From contig NZ_UYZY01000004.1 in assembly GCF_900626075.1 (NCBI RefSeq), positions 488,489-552,488 on the forward strand: a stretch of 64,000 bases of DNA. Reading direction: 5' to 3'. The position numbers and the translations under genes are program-made. Under the pieces are notes generated by a model. The model was not told the DNA's origin, searched no databases, and saw only the letters and a program-made list of their open reading frames with translations. Of the stretch, positions 17,780 to 27,061 are shown in pieces (within the stretch, counting starts at the first letter, position 1; each line of letters begins with the position of its first letter). The stretch is from Clostridium transplantifaecale. GTDB lineage: Bacteria; Bacillota; Clostridia; Lachnospirales; Lachnospiraceae.

Positions 17780-18373
17780 ATGAGAAAAAAAGATGACAGT
17801 CTGCGCGGCACTCTGATCGATTCTGCGCGGGCAATTGCAGATACGGAAGGAATTGAAGCGGTCAATATGCGCTCGATTGCACAGAGGGCAGGGGTTGCAA
17901 CCGGTACGGTTTATAACTATTTTTCCAGCAAGGAGGATATCCTGCTGGCTCTGACGGAAGAGTACTGGAAGAAGACGCTGTACGAGATGAGGACGGCGGT
18001 CACGGCAGATTCTTTCTGCGGACAGCTTGAAGAGATTTTCTTCTTTCTGAAGGAACGTATCGACAGCTCGGGAAGTTCGCTTATGAACAGCCTGGGTGAA
18101 GTGAAGAAAGCGGGGCAGGAACGCATGGAATCGATGCAGGCGGTACTGGCAGAAACGCTGCTCCGGCGGATGGAGCAGGACCCTTCCGTGCGGAATGATA
18201 TCTGGAACGGGACATTTACCATGGAACAGTATTCGCGCTTTATTGTGGCGAATATGGTCATGTTATTGAGGACGGAGCCGTATGAATTCCATTTCTTTAT
18301 CGAGATGGTCAGGCGTACGCTCTGCAGGACGGGAGACGAAGATGGCACAGGCGATTGCGGAAACAATATTTGA
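17780..18373 (+). CDS. TetR/AcrR family transcriptional regulator
   Basis: A 197-residue repressor. The N-terminal helix-turn-helix covers about residues 10-55, with the signature MRSIAQRAGVATGTVYNYFSSKEDILLAL. The C-terminal ligand domain is not assignable to a known inducer. The start has GGGAAGG upstream. The two palindromes around its own promoter suggest it represses itself and the two membrane-protein genes that follow. The next gene starts inside its 3' end, which supports a shared transcript. Confidence 0.92.
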   Translation: MRKKDDSLRGTLIDSARAIADTEGIEAVNMRSIAQRAGVATGTVYNYFSSKEDILLALTEEYWKKTLYEMRTAVTADSFCGQLEEIFFFLKERIDSSGSSLMNSLGEVKKAGQERMESMQAVLAETLLRRMEQDPSVRNDIWNGTFTMEQYSRFIVANMVMLLRTEPYEFHFFIEMVRRTLCRTGDEDGTGDCGNNI

Positions 18374-19013
18374 TATTTTATATCTTGGGTTTGCCCTGAT
18401 AACGGGACTGACCATGCTGGCTAAGGGAAAAGGCAGGCTTGTGAAGCTGGCCGGGCTTATGACGGCATTACTTGGAGCGGGGGATGCATTTCATCTGGTG
18501 CCGCGTTCCTACGCACTATGGACAAAGGGGCTGGAGGCCAACGCTGCTGCGCTGGGGATTGGCAAATTTGTCACCTCCATCACGATGACAGTTTTTTATC
18601 TGCTTCTTTATTATATATGGCGTGAACGGTATGGAATCAGGGAAGAGAGACAACTTACGGCGGCCGTGTGGATTCTCTCTATTCTCCGGATTGGGCTCTG
18701 CCTTCTGCCGCAGAACCAATGGCTCCAGTACCGCCAGCCGCTGATGTTCGGCATACTGCGCAACGTGCCGTTTGCGGTAATGGGCCTTATTATCATTGTG
18801 ATTTTTGCAAGGGAGATAAAGCGGGCAAACGACGGTGTATTCCGTTTTATGCCACTGGCGGTGGGGCTGTCCTTTGGATTTTATCTGCCGGTTGTACTGT
18901 TCAGCGGAACCGCGCCTGCGGTCGGCATGCTGATGATACCGAAAACACTGGCTTACGTATGGATTGTGCTGATGAACCGAAGACTTTATAAGCAGGAACG
19001 GCAAAGCAACTGA
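18342..19013 (+). CDS. Predicted seven-helix membrane protein, function unknown
   Basis: A 223-residue, very hydrophobic protein with about seven membrane segments. I do not recognise the family. The start MAQAIAETIFDILY at 18342 is chosen because it gives a first helix straight away and GGGAGAC lies upstream. It overlaps the tetR 3' end by 32 bases in another frame. A longer frame from 18282 is open. Context suggests it is the main target of the TetR repressor and could be an efflux or stress membrane protein, but there is no direct sign of a transport motif. Confidence 0.75.
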   Translation: MAQAIAETIFDILYLGFALITGLTMLAKGKGRLVKLAGLMTALLGAGDAFHLVPRSYALWTKGLEANAAALGIGKFVTSITMTVFYLLLYYIWRERYGIREERQLTAAVWILSILRIGLCLLPQNQWLQYRQPLMFGILRNVPFAVMGLIIIVIFAREIKRANDGVFRFMPLAVGLSFGFYLPVVLFSGTAPAVGMLMIPKTLAYVWIVLMNRRLYKQERQSN

Positions 19014-19036
19014 GAGTCCTACAGAAAGGGGAGCAA

Positions 19037-19459
19037 ATGATGAAACATTACGCAAACGCATCTCTTGTATACGCGGCGGCAGCCATGGCATCGGGAGTGT
19101 TTTACAGGGAATACACGAAATTGAACGGTTTCACAGGCTATACAAATTTGTCTGTGATGCATACGCATTATTTTATTCTGGGAATGTTCTTTTTTCTTAT
19201 ATTGATGCTGCTTGAAAAGAATTTTAGATTGGCAGGAGAAAGGGGCGTTGGAAAGATTATCGCCGTCTATCATGCGGGGCTGAATATTACCGGACTTGGC
19301 TTTTTAATCAGAGGGCTGACACAGGTATGGAACAGCACGCTGAGCAGGGGCATGGACGCCTCCATATCGGGCATTGCTGGGATTGGCCATATTCTGCTTT
19401 CGGTTGGCGTGATTTTACTGCTGCTGAGGCTCAGGAAACAGGTAATTAAGGAAAATTAG
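19037..19459 (+). CDS. DUF2871-family membrane protein
   Basis: A 140-residue protein with four hydrophobic segments and the conserved early HTHYFILGMFFFL stretch seen in DUF2871 proteins. Its function is unknown. GGGGAG lies 5 bases before ATG. It follows the previous membrane-protein gene by 23 bp and is probably the last gene of the TetR operon. Confidence 0.75.
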   Translation: MMKHYANASLVYAAAAMASGVFYREYTKLNGFTGYTNLSVMHTHYFILGMFFFLILMLLEKNFRLAGERGVGKIIAVYHAGLNITGLGFLIRGLTQVWNSTLSRGMDASISGIAGIGHILLSVGVILLLLRLRKQVIKEN

Positions 19460-19490
19460 CATATCAGGCCGGTTGTATAATGCATCCATG

Positions 19491-19550
19491 AAAAAAATCA
19501 GGCTTGCGGGACAGTCACGTTGTGATCATCCCGCAGGCTTTTTAGCTTTT
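19491..19550. terminator. Bidirectional terminator between convergent operons
   Basis: AAAAAAATCAG precedes GCTTGCGGGA, which pairs with TCCCGCAGGC (one G-T pair), followed by TTTTTAGCTTTT. The A-run and T-run on opposite sides allow termination on both strands. Confidence 0.8.
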
Positions 19551-20414
19551 ATCACCCAGGAACAGATAGATAATGCCGCAGAAAATACCTGCGATTGGGA
19601 AAATAACCGAGGCATAGCGGAACATGTCGAACGCAAGGCCGAGGAACAGAAACAGGGCGGTTGCAAGCAGCATCACGGCGCCGCACAGTTTACCGGCCAA
19701 ACGGCCTTTTTCCGTGTCATGCGGAAGGTTTGCCCGGTTGTATTTTTCAATATTATACTTATCCTTCTGGAGGCCGAAGTAGATAAAAATGCCCACGGCA
19801 AGAGAAGTACAGATGAGAAAAACAGCGCCGCCCGCTTCATCAAAGTAAGGAGACTGCATATATTCCAGTACCACGTTCAGGCAGAGGGCAAACAGAAGCA
19901 GGCTGACGCCGGATGCCATGGCGATTGCATATTTCCTGTGAAACTCGTCACGCTGTTCTCCCGTATAGAAATCAGCGACGGAGGGATAGCGTTTGCAGTA
20001 ATATCTGTGGTTGACGTTTGATATAATCAGTATATATACGCCGATGCCAATCAGGATAAACATAATAATGCTGGTGAAGGCTTCGTTAAGAATCCCTTCA
20101 AGAGAGGCGGCGGGAACGACTGATAATATGATCAGGGAAACCGCAAAGGCCGTCATAAGGGAAAAATGGTTCATATGGAGGTCATAGCCGGCCAGGTCTT
20201 CTTTTTCCGCCTCCGTCACGTCGCCCTTGAGCAGAGTGTCCATCGAACAATCAAACAGTTCGCAGATCTGGAGCAGTTTCTCCATCTCCGGGTAGGACTG
20301 ACCGGATTCCCACTTGGATACAGCCTGTCTGGACACCTCCAGTTGTTCGGCAAACTGTTCCTGTGTCAGATTTTTTTTCTTTCGTAAATATTGCAAATTG
20401 TCTGTAAAACTCAT
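19542..20414 (-). CDS. XRE-family regulator with membrane C-terminal domain
   Basis: A 290-residue protein. Residues 1-65 form a Cro/CI-type helix-turn-helix (LTQEQFAEQLEVSRQAVSKWESGQSYP). The remainder has about six membrane segments, with a charged loop containing HRYYCKRYPSVADFYTGEQRDEFHRKY. This architecture is common in gut Clostridia, but its signal is unknown. GGAGG precedes ATG. The overlapping stop lies within the terminator. Confidence 0.85.
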   Translation of the reverse strand: MSFTDNLQYLRKKKNLTQEQFAEQLEVSRQAVSKWESGQSYPEMEKLLQICELFDCSMDTLLKGDVTEAEKEDLAGYDLHMNHFSLMTAFAVSLIILSVVPAASLEGILNEAFTSIIMFILIGIGVYILIISNVNHRYYCKRYPSVADFYTGEQRDEFHRKYAIAMASGVSLLLFALCLNVVLEYMQSPYFDEAGGAVFLICTSLAVGIFIYFGLQKDKYNIEKYNRANLPHDTEKGRLAGKLCGAVMLLATALFLFLGLAFDMFRYASVIFPIAGIFCGIIYLFLGDKS

Positions 20415-20763
20415 ATTTTATCCTCCTGCAGAATGTATTTTATGTGTTTAATTCTACAGTTGCACCGGCGCTACCTCCACCAACTTCATGTATCAAATCT
20501 GATTTTGTCCGCTACCTGAGGTTGCGGAGCCTGAAACTGGCATAAGACGGCACGAAAACAGTCTGTTATGAGTCTATCTTACCGAATAAACATAAAATAA
20601 TCAACATTTCCCGGTAACATGCTCTGCGATATAGAGAAACGGACAAAACATTTTACAAAATACATCCTGTGCAAACAGGAGCGGATTAAACGTGACCTGG
20701 TTACAGAACGGAGCGCGATGATATGTTATGATTCTAACTATCAAACATAAAGGAGTAATATGT
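20415..20763. other. Divergent intergenic region without a gene
   Basis: This 349-bp gap separates the XRE regulator from the ferredoxin gene, which diverge. It holds two related short motifs, CGCTACCTCCACC near 20469 and CGCTACCTGAGGT near 20510, the second with an ACCTGAGGT palindrome. I see no small gene, RNA gene or clear consensus promoter. Confidence 0.5.
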
Positions 20764-20982
20764 ATGTCTGTTAAAACAACTGCAAAACGATGCGTGTCAG
20801 TGAATGAGAAGAGTTGTGTCGCCTGCGGGGCATGCCAGAAGGTGTGTCCGAAAACGGCAATTGAGGTTTTCAGAGGATGCTATGCCGCCGTCGATCCGGG
20901 GCGGTGCGTCGGGTGCGGGCTCTGCGCAAGGATTTGTCCGGCGGGAGCGCTTTCTATTTTTACCAGGGAGGTGCAGTCATGA
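20764..20982 (+). CDS. Small 2[4Fe-4S] ferredoxin-like protein
   Basis: A 72-residue iron-sulfur protein with two CxxCxxCxxxCP motifs, CVACGACQKVCP and CVGCGLCARICP, each binding a [4Fe-4S] cluster. A start at 20764 is taken because AGGAG lies 8 bases upstream. The frame extends to 20728 without a site. Its stop overlaps the ATG of the next gene, so it is very likely an electron donor or acceptor for that membrane protein. Confidence 0.88.
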   Translation: MSVKTTAKRCVSVNEKSCVACGACQKVCPKTAIEVFRGCYAAVDPGRCVGCGLCARICPAGALSIFTREVQS

Positions 20983-21560
20983 AAAATAAGCACTGGTATG
21001 ATTATCTTTGGATATGGTCAATTATCTATTTTGCCCTTGGATTTTTTAATATACTTTTTGCCTGGCTGGGAATGATTGATTTTCTCCTGCCGATGTTCAT
21101 CGCGATATTTGGCAGAAATAAATGGTTTTGTAACAACCTCTGCGGACGCGGCCAGCTTTTTGCCATGCTGGGAGGAAAATATAAGTGCTCCAGAAACAGG
21201 CCGACTCCGCGTTTTCTTGTAAGCCCGTGGTTCCGCTACGGTTTTCTTGCATTTTTCCTTACCATGTTCTGTAATATGGTATTCCAGACATATCTTGTGG
21301 CAGCCGGAGCGTCGGGTCTCAGAGAGGCAATCAAGCTGTTCTGGACTTTCAGGGTCCCCTGGGGATGGACTTACACGGCCGGTATGGTGCCCGACTGGGT
21401 GGCCCAGTACAGCTTTGGTTTCTACAGTCTGATGCTGACATCTTTACTGATCGGGCTGATTGTGATGGTTCTCTATAAACCGCGTACCTGGTGTACCTTC
21501 TGTCCGATGGGAACAATGACTCAGGGGATTTGCAAGCTGGAAAACAGGAATAAACAGTAG
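20979..21560 (+). CDS. NapH/NosR-like membrane Fe-S protein
   Basis: A 193-residue protein with about four membrane segments and two Cys clusters, FCNNLCGRGQLF (about residue 47) and TWCTFCPMGTMTQGICK (near the C-terminus). These resemble the Fe-S-binding loops of polyferredoxin membrane proteins of the NapH/NosR type, though the second loop is shortened. It overlaps the ferredoxin gene by 4 bp (ATGA). The pair probably moves electrons between the cytoplasmic ferredoxin and a membrane partner that is not in this window. Confidence 0.78.
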   Translation: MKNKHWYDYLWIWSIIYFALGFFNILFAWLGMIDFLLPMFIAIFGRNKWFCNNLCGRGQLFAMLGGKYKCSRNRPTPRFLVSPWFRYGFLAFFLTMFCNMVFQTYLVAAGASGLREAIKLFWTFRVPWGWTYTAGMVPDWVAQYSFGFYSLMLTSLLIGLIVMVLYKPRTWCTFCPMGTMTQGICKLENRNKQ

Positions 21561-21574
21561 CGTTTACAATTGCT

Positions 21575-21715
21575 TTAATAAGTCCGTTCAATTTTTGCCG
21601 TTCCGTTACCTAATCTTAAGAAGATACTGATACAGCCCGCTAAAAAGAAGAGTGCAGCAAAGTGTAATATTTCATGCAATGATTCAGGCTTACCGCGTTT
21701 GGTAATCACTGCCAT
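21575..21715 (-). pseudogene. Small membrane-protein ORF, probable truncated remnant
   Basis: A 46-codon frame, starting MAVITKRGKPESLHEILHFA and ending GTAKIERTY, with one strong hydrophobic segment (about residues 17-34). The same frame stays open without a start codon up to about 21799 and there reads like more membrane protein (RRIVIWNSTYNLGLSGW). I infer the 3' end of a decayed membrane-protein gene. Alternatively it is an intact small membrane peptide starting at the Met. There is no convincing ribosome site. I cannot name the family. Confidence 0.4.
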
Positions 21716-21873
21716 CCACCCAGATAACCCCAGGTTATAGGTCGAATTCCAAATTACTATACGCCGGGAGCCGGTAAATCGGTACAGACGGTTGAAAAAT
21801 CAAGTTGAATAAGATATGATGGATACAGCGATAATCTGCACGCCGGGCGTGCGGGCCACCGTCATCAATCAGT

Positions 21874-21927
21874 TAGAGCGTGTCTGAAAGCCCACTTCTG
21901 CGGAAATGAGTTTTCAGACACGCTCTA
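21874..21927 (+). promoter_or_regulatory. Perfect 16-bp inverted repeat in the leuB leader
   Basis: TAGAGCGTGTCTGAAA and its exact complement surround a 22-base loop and end about 19 bases before the leuB ribosome site. It could be an attenuator or RNA-stability hairpin. The sequence also resembles paired transposon ends collapsed together, so it may be a small mobile-element remnant. The rest of 21561-21961 holds only the ORF remnant above. Confidence 0.6.
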
Positions 21928-21961
21928 TATAATAAATTAAGAAACGCAGGAGGACAGGGAT

Positions 21962-23050
21962 ATGAATTATCAGATAGCAGTGATTCCGGGAGACGGAATT
22001 GGACCAGAAATCGTGAGAGAGGCATGCAAGGTGCTGGATCGGGTAGGAGAAGTCTACGGCCACACCTTTCAATATACGGAGGTGCTGATGGGAGGCGTTT
22101 CCATCGACGCACATGGAGTACCGCTTACGGATGAGGCGCTCGAGACGGCAAGAAAGAGCGATTCCGTGCTTTTAGGCGCTGTCGGCGGAGATGTGGGTAA
22201 TTCCAGGTGGTACGATGTGGCTCCGAACCTGCGTCCGGAAGCCGGGCTTCTGGCTATCAGAAAGGGGCTGGGACTCTTTGCTAATATCCGTCCCGCTTAC
22301 CTGTATAATGAACTGGCCGATGCCTGCCCGTTGAAACGTGAGATAATCGGGGACGGGTTCGACATGGTAATTATGAGGGAACTGACAGGCGGCCTCTATT
22401 TTGGAGAGCGTCATACAGAGGAAGTGGACGGAGTGCTTCAGGCCGTGGATACCCTCGTTTACAATGAGAATGAAATCAGAAGAATTGCCGTTAAGGCATT
22501 TGACATTGCAATGAAGAGAAAGAAACACGTGACCAGCGTCGATAAGGCGAATGTACTTGATTCCTCAAGGCTCTGGAGAAAAGTGGTGGAGGAAGTGGCA
22601 AAGGATTACCCGGAAGTCACCCTGTCCCATATGCTGGTCGATAACTGCGCAATGCAGCTTGTCATGAATCCGGGACAGTTTGATGTCGTCCTTACGGAAA
22701 ACATGTTTGGCGATATTCTGTCTGACGAGGCGAGCATGATTACGGGTTCTATCGGAATGCTGTCTTCGGCCAGCCTGAACGAGGGCAAATTCGGCCTCTA
22801 CGAGCCAAGCCACGGTTCTGCTCCCGACATTGCAGGAAAAGGGATTGCAAACCCTATTGCAACAATCCTGTCGGCTGCGATGATGCTCAGCTATTCTTTT
22901 GATTTGGATGAGGAATCAAAGGCGGTCGAGAATGCGGTGCAGCAGGTATTGACGGAAGGATACAGGACGGTAGACATTATGGCGGACGGATGTTCCCAGG
23001 TCGGCACCACTCAGATGGGGAAGCTGATTTGCGAGCGGATCCACAAATAA
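21962..23050 (+). CDS. leuB: 3-isopropylmalate dehydrogenase
   Basis: NAD-dependent oxidative decarboxylation of 3-isopropylmalate in leucine synthesis. The 362-residue protein has the family order: [14 protein letters not shown] at the N-terminus, [23 protein letters not shown], the substrate motif [11 protein letters not shown], then [16 protein letters not shown], the metal-binding [13 protein letters not shown] and [24 protein letters not shown] precedes ATG. leuA, leuC and leuD are not adjacent, but ilvD and ilvB follow, so the branched-chain genes are grouped. Confidence 0.97.
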   Translation: MNYQIAVIPGDGIGPEIVREACKVLDRVGEVYGHTFQYTEVLMGGVSIDAHGVPLTDEALETARKSDSVLLGAVGGDVGNSRWYDVAPNLRPEAGLLAIRKGLGLFANIRPAYLYNELADACPLKREIIGDGFDMVIMRELTGGLYFGERHTEEVDGVLQAVDTLVYNENEIRRIAVKAFDIAMKRKKHVTSVDKANVLDSSRLWRKVVEEVAKDYPEVTLSHMLVDNCAMQLVMNPGQFDVVLTENMFGDILSDEASMITGSIGMLSSASLNEGKFGLYEPSHGSAPDIAGKGIANPIATILSAAMMLSYSFDLDEESKAVENAVQQVLTEGYRTVDIMADGCSQVGTTQMGKLICERIHK

Positions 23051-23554
23051 GAAAAAAGACCGGAACATTAAGGCTTGAAGAAAATGACACTGTATGCAAT
23101 AAACAACTAAAAAACATAAAGTGTTGATTATTGTTTAGACATTACTTGAAAATTGTTTAAAAGTGCAAGATACATTAATTGAATATTAATTGTAAATAAA
23201 AGTTTATTATCAATAAAAGACTACATAAATCCCAAAAAAATAAAAAAATTGTTACAGGAATAAATGATGGAGTTTTGCACAAAACTCCATCATTTATAAA
23301 ATTACATGAAAGGCGAAAACAATGCGCCGAACCGGGGCAGGTTTTACAAAAACCTGGTAAAAGCCCAAAATACTTGAAAGAATCCAAAAAAAACCTGGAA
23401 AAAAGCATATAAAACAGGTGAAAAAAGCTGGGAAATGCTGTAGAATAAAAGATAAACCAAAATGGGCGTTTATCTGAACGTGTAAAAATCAGTCGTGGAG
23501 TCAGTTGACTTGTGACAAGACGGAAAACAGGCAGAAAAAAGGAGACGAGGAAAT
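23051..23554 (+). promoter_or_regulatory. Hairpin-rich leader upstream of ilvD
   Basis: AT-rich 504-bp gap. It contains a perfect 18-bp inverted repeat with a 2-base centre (23260-23297, arms ATAAATGATGGAGTTTTG), a small hairpin CAGGTTTT-ACA-AAAACCTG (23338-23356) and a dyad GATAAAC/GTTTATC (23451-23474). No T-box motif, leader peptide or gene is evident. A weak -10 (TAGAAT, 23441) suggests the ilvD promoter lies near the end. Confidence 0.5.
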
Positions 23555-25225
23555 ATGAAAAGTGATGCAGTTAGAAAAGGGATGCAGCAGGCACCCCACC
23601 GTTCATTATTTAATGCGCTAGGCATGACCGAAGAAGAAATGAGAAAACCAATGGTGGGAATTGTCAGCTCTTACAATGAGATTGTTCCCGGCCATATGAA
23701 TCTGGATAAAATTGTAGAGGCGGTTAAAATGGGGGGTGCAATGGCCGGAGGCACACCGGGGGGCTTCCCGGCTATTGCCGTATGTGACGGGATCGCCCTG
23801 GGGCACATTGGAATGAAGTACTCACTGGTGACAAGAGATCTGATTGCGGATTCCACAGAGTGTATGGCGCTGGCTCATGCGTTTGACGCCCTCGTCATGG
23901 TTCCAAACTGTGACAAGAACGTACCGGGACTCCTGATGGCGGCGGCCCGAGTCAATGTACCGACCGTGTTCGTCAGCGGCGGCCCGATGATGGCAGGAAG
24001 AGTCCATGGACAGAAGAGAAGTCTTTCCAGTATGTTTGAGGCGGTGGGGTCCTACGCAGCCGGCACGATGACGGAGGAAGAGGTAACGGAATTCGAGAAT
24101 AAAGTCTGCCCGACCTGCGGTTCCTGCTCAGGCATGTACACTGCTAACAGCATGAACTGCCTGACCGAAGTGCTGGGTATGGGACTTAAGGGCAACGGAA
24201 CCATTCCGGCCGTGTACTCCGAGCGTATCAAGCTGGCCAAACACGCCGGTATGAAGGTAATGGAGATGTATGAGAAGAACATCCGCCCAAGGGATATTAT
24301 GACAAAAGAGGCATTCTTAAATGCCCTCACTGTAGACATGGCGCTCGGATGTTCCACCAACAGCATGCTTCACCTTCCTGCGGTCGCTCATGAGGCAGGC
24401 GTTGATCTGAACATGGAGCTGGTCAATGAGATGAGTTCAAAGACACCGAACCTCTGCCACCTGGCGCCTGCAGGTCCTACATATATGGAAGATTTAAATG
24501 AAGCCGGCGGCGTCTATGCCGTTATGAACGAACTGTCGAAGAAGAACCTGTTAAACCTGGACTGCATGACGGTGACGGGCAAGACGGTCGGAGAGAATAT
24601 TAAAAACTGTGTAAACCGTGACCCCGAGATCATCAGGCCGATCGAAAACCCATACAGCCAGACAGGCGGAATTGCTGTATTAAAGGGCAATCTGGCGCCT
24701 GACACGGCAGTGGTAAAACGTTCCGCCGTAGCGCCGGAGATGCTTGAGCACCAGGGACCGGCCCGCGTATTCGACTGTGAGGAAGATGCGATTGCCGCCA
24801 TCAAGGAAGGAAAGATTGTGGCCGGAGATGTGGTTGTGATCCGTTATGAAGGTCCTAAGGGCGGACCGGGCATGAGAGAGATGCTGAACCCGACGTCGGC
24901 GATTGCGGGAATGGGACTGGGTTCCTCCGTTGCCCTGATTACGGACGGCCGCTTCTCAGGCGCATCCAGAGGGGCATCCATCGGACACGTTTCACCGGAA
25001 GCAGCCGTGGGCGGACCGATTGCCCTCGTAGAAGAGGGAGATATCATTTCCATCGACATCAATCAAAATAAATTAAATGTTCTTGTTTCCGACGAGGTAC
25101 TGGAGGAGAGAAGGAAGAACTGGCAGCCGAGGACCCCTCAGGTTACAACCGGTTATCTGGCAAGATATTCGGCCATGGTTACCAGCGGCAACAGGGGAGC
25201 TGTGCTGGAGGTCCCGAAGAAATAA
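23555..25225 (+). CDS. ilvD: Dihydroxy-acid dehydratase
   Basis: Iron-sulfur enzyme that dehydrates dihydroxy acids in valine, leucine and isoleucine synthesis. At 556 residues it is of family length. Conserved features include [15 protein letters not shown], the cluster Cys motif [21 protein letters not shown], and the C-terminal [31 protein letters not shown] lies upstream. It is followed after 66 bp by ilvB, most likely in one transcript. Confidence 0.97.
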   Translation: MKSDAVRKGMQQAPHRSLFNALGMTEEEMRKPMVGIVSSYNEIVPGHMNLDKIVEAVKMGGAMAGGTPGGFPAIAVCDGIALGHIGMKYSLVTRDLIADSTECMALAHAFDALVMVPNCDKNVPGLLMAAARVNVPTVFVSGGPMMAGRVHGQKRSLSSMFEAVGSYAAGTMTEEEVTEFENKVCPTCGSCSGMYTANSMNCLTEVLGMGLKGNGTIPAVYSERIKLAKHAGMKVMEMYEKNIRPRDIMTKEAFLNALTVDMALGCSTNSMLHLPAVAHEAGVDLNMELVNEMSSKTPNLCHLAPAGPTYMEDLNEAGGVYAVMNELSKKNLLNLDCMTVTGKTVGENIKNCVNRDPEIIRPIENPYSQTGGIAVLKGNLAPDTAVVKRSAVAPEMLEHQGPARVFDCEEDAIAAIKEGKIVAGDVVVIRYEGPKGGPGMREMLNPTSAIAGMGLGSSVALITDGRFSGASRGASIGHVSPEAAVGGPIALVEEGDIISIDINQNKLNVLVSDEVLEERRKNWQPRTPQVTTGYLARYSAMVTSGNRGAVLEVPKK

Positions 25226-25291
25226 GCGGAGTCCCGAAAGAACCGGCATCAGCCGTGAGATAAAAGATCACAGGAAAGCAGAGGAATATAA

Positions 25292-26980
25292 ATGAAAACA
25301 TTAACAGGAGCAGAAATCGTCATCGAATGTTTAAAAGAACAGGGAGTTGACACCGTATTCGGCTATCCCGGCGGTTCCATTTTAAACATTTACGATGCGC
25401 TTTATAAACATCAGAATGAGATCACCCATATCCTGACTTCCCACGAGCAGGGAGCATCCCATGCGGCCGACGGTTATGCCAGAGCCACGGGAAAGGTGGG
25501 CGTCTGCCTGGCTACGTCAGGACCGGGAGCGACGAACCTTGTTACAGGCATTGCAACCGCCAATCTGGACTCCATCCCGATGGTGGCTATCACCTGTAAC
25601 GTGTCCATGAACCTTCTCGGAAAAGACAGCTTCCAGGAGATCGATATTCTTGGCGTAACAATGCCGATTACGAAATATAATTTCATTGTGAAGGACGTAA
25701 CAAAACTGGCCGGCGTGCTGAGAAGGGCATTTACCATCGCAAGCAGCGGGCGCCCGGGCCCTGTCCTTGTGGATATTACCAAGGATGTTACGGCGGCGGA
25801 ATGCGATTACGAATACAAAAAGCCGGATGAGATAAGGCGGGAAGATTCCGAGATTACGGAGGAAGATCTGGAAAAAGCCCTCGGCATGATCCGCGCATCC
25901 AAAAAGCCGTTTATTTTCGTGGGCGGCGGAGCCGTAGCTGCAGAGGCGGCCGACGAACTCCATGCATTTGCCCATAAGATCCAGGCCCCGGTGGCCGACA
26001 GCCTGATGGGAAAAGGCGCGTTTGACGGAACGGATGAACTCTACACGGGCATGATCGGCATGCACGGCACCAAGACTTCCAACTTCGGCGTGGCCGAGTG
26101 CGACCTTCTGATCGTAGTGGGAGCCAGGTTCAGCGACCGCGTGGTGGGAGACGCATCCCGTTTTGCGTCCCATGCAAAGATTCTCCAGCTGGATGTGGAT
26201 CCCGCGGAGATTAACAAGAATATCATAACAGATGCCAGCGTTATCGGCGATGTCAAAGTGATTTTAAGAAAACTTAATGCCCGCCTGGATCCGATCAACC
26301 ATGACCAGTGGATTGCCCATGTGGAACGGTTAAAGGATATGTATCCGCTCCGCTACAACAAAGAGATTCTGACAGGCCCGTATATTATGGAAAAGATATA
26401 TGAGGTGACGGACGGTGAGGCAATCATCTCCACAGACGTAGGCCAGCATCAGATGTGGGCCGCCCAGTATTATAAGTACAAGAGGCCGAGACAGCTTCTC
26501 ACTTCGGGCGGACTGGGCACGATGGGATACGGCCTGGGCGCCGCCATCGGAGCCAAGATGGGATGTATGGACAAAACTGTCATCAATATCGGCGGAGACG
26601 GCTGTTTCCGCATGAACATGAACGAGATTGCCACCGCAACACGTTACAACATCCCGATTATCCAGGTTATATTTAACAATCACGTGCTGGGTATGGTACG
26701 CCAGTGGCAGACGCTGTTCTACGGCATGAGATATTCACAGACCGTCTTAAACGATCAGGTGGACTTCGTGAAGGTGGCGGAAGGACTTGGCGCTAAGGCT
26801 TACCGCGTGACGGCGAAAGAGGAGCTGGAGCCGGTTCTCCGCGAGGCGATCAGCCTGAATGTCCCGGTGGTAATTGACTGCCAGATTGGGACGGACGACA
26901 AGGTATTCCCGATGGTTCCTGCGGGAAAACCGATCGAAGAAGCCTTTGATGAGATTGACTTACGGATAGAACAGTTGTAA
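25292..26980 (+). CDS. ilvB: Acetolactate synthase large subunit
   Basis: Thiamine-diphosphate enzyme making acetolactate or acetohydroxybutyrate. The 562 residues contain the catalytic Glu in TSHEQGASHAADGYARATG, FAD-binding middle domain sequence, and the ThDP/Mg motif GDGCFRMNMNEIATATRYNIPIIQVIFNN. This is the anabolic FAD-containing type. No small regulatory subunit gene (ilvN) follows, so regulation depends on a subunit encoded elsewhere or on the large subunit acting alone. Confidence 0.96.
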   Translation: MKTLTGAEIVIECLKEQGVDTVFGYPGGSILNIYDALYKHQNEITHILTSHEQGASHAADGYARATGKVGVCLATSGPGATNLVTGIATANLDSIPMVAITCNVSMNLLGKDSFQEIDILGVTMPITKYNFIVKDVTKLAGVLRRAFTIASSGRPGPVLVDITKDVTAAECDYEYKKPDEIRREDSEITEEDLEKALGMIRASKKPFIFVGGGAVAAEAADELHAFAHKIQAPVADSLMGKGAFDGTDELYTGMIGMHGTKTSNFGVAECDLLIVVGARFSDRVVGDASRFASHAKILQLDVDPAEINKNIITDASVIGDVKVILRKLNARLDPINHDQWIAHVERLKDMYPLRYNKEILTGPYIMEKIYEVTDGEAIISTDVGQHQMWAAQYYKYKRPRQLLTSGGLGTMGYGLGAAIGAKMGCMDKTVINIGGDGCFRMNMNEIATATRYNIPIIQVIFNNHVLGMVRQWQTLFYGMRYSQTVLNDQVDFVKVAEGLGAKAYRVTAKEELEPVLREAISLNVPVVIDCQIGTDDKVFPMVPAGKPIEEAFDEIDLRIEQL

Positions 26981-27061
26981 AATAGAGAACATTCCATATT
27001 CTGGGATGTGAGCAGTAACAGAGTTTGAGAAGAGATATGAGGAAAAGAGGAGGAACTATCT

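Noticed and set aside
23175..23408. 77-codon minus-strand frame between leuB and ilvD
   Set aside because: It runs through a perfect palindrome and an AT-rich tract, has no ribosome site, and its hydrophobic character follows from T-rich sequence.
23051..23554. T-box or leader-peptide attenuator for branched-chain genes
   Set aside because: I found no T-box core sequence, no run of Leu/Ile/Val codons and no terminator/antiterminator pair.
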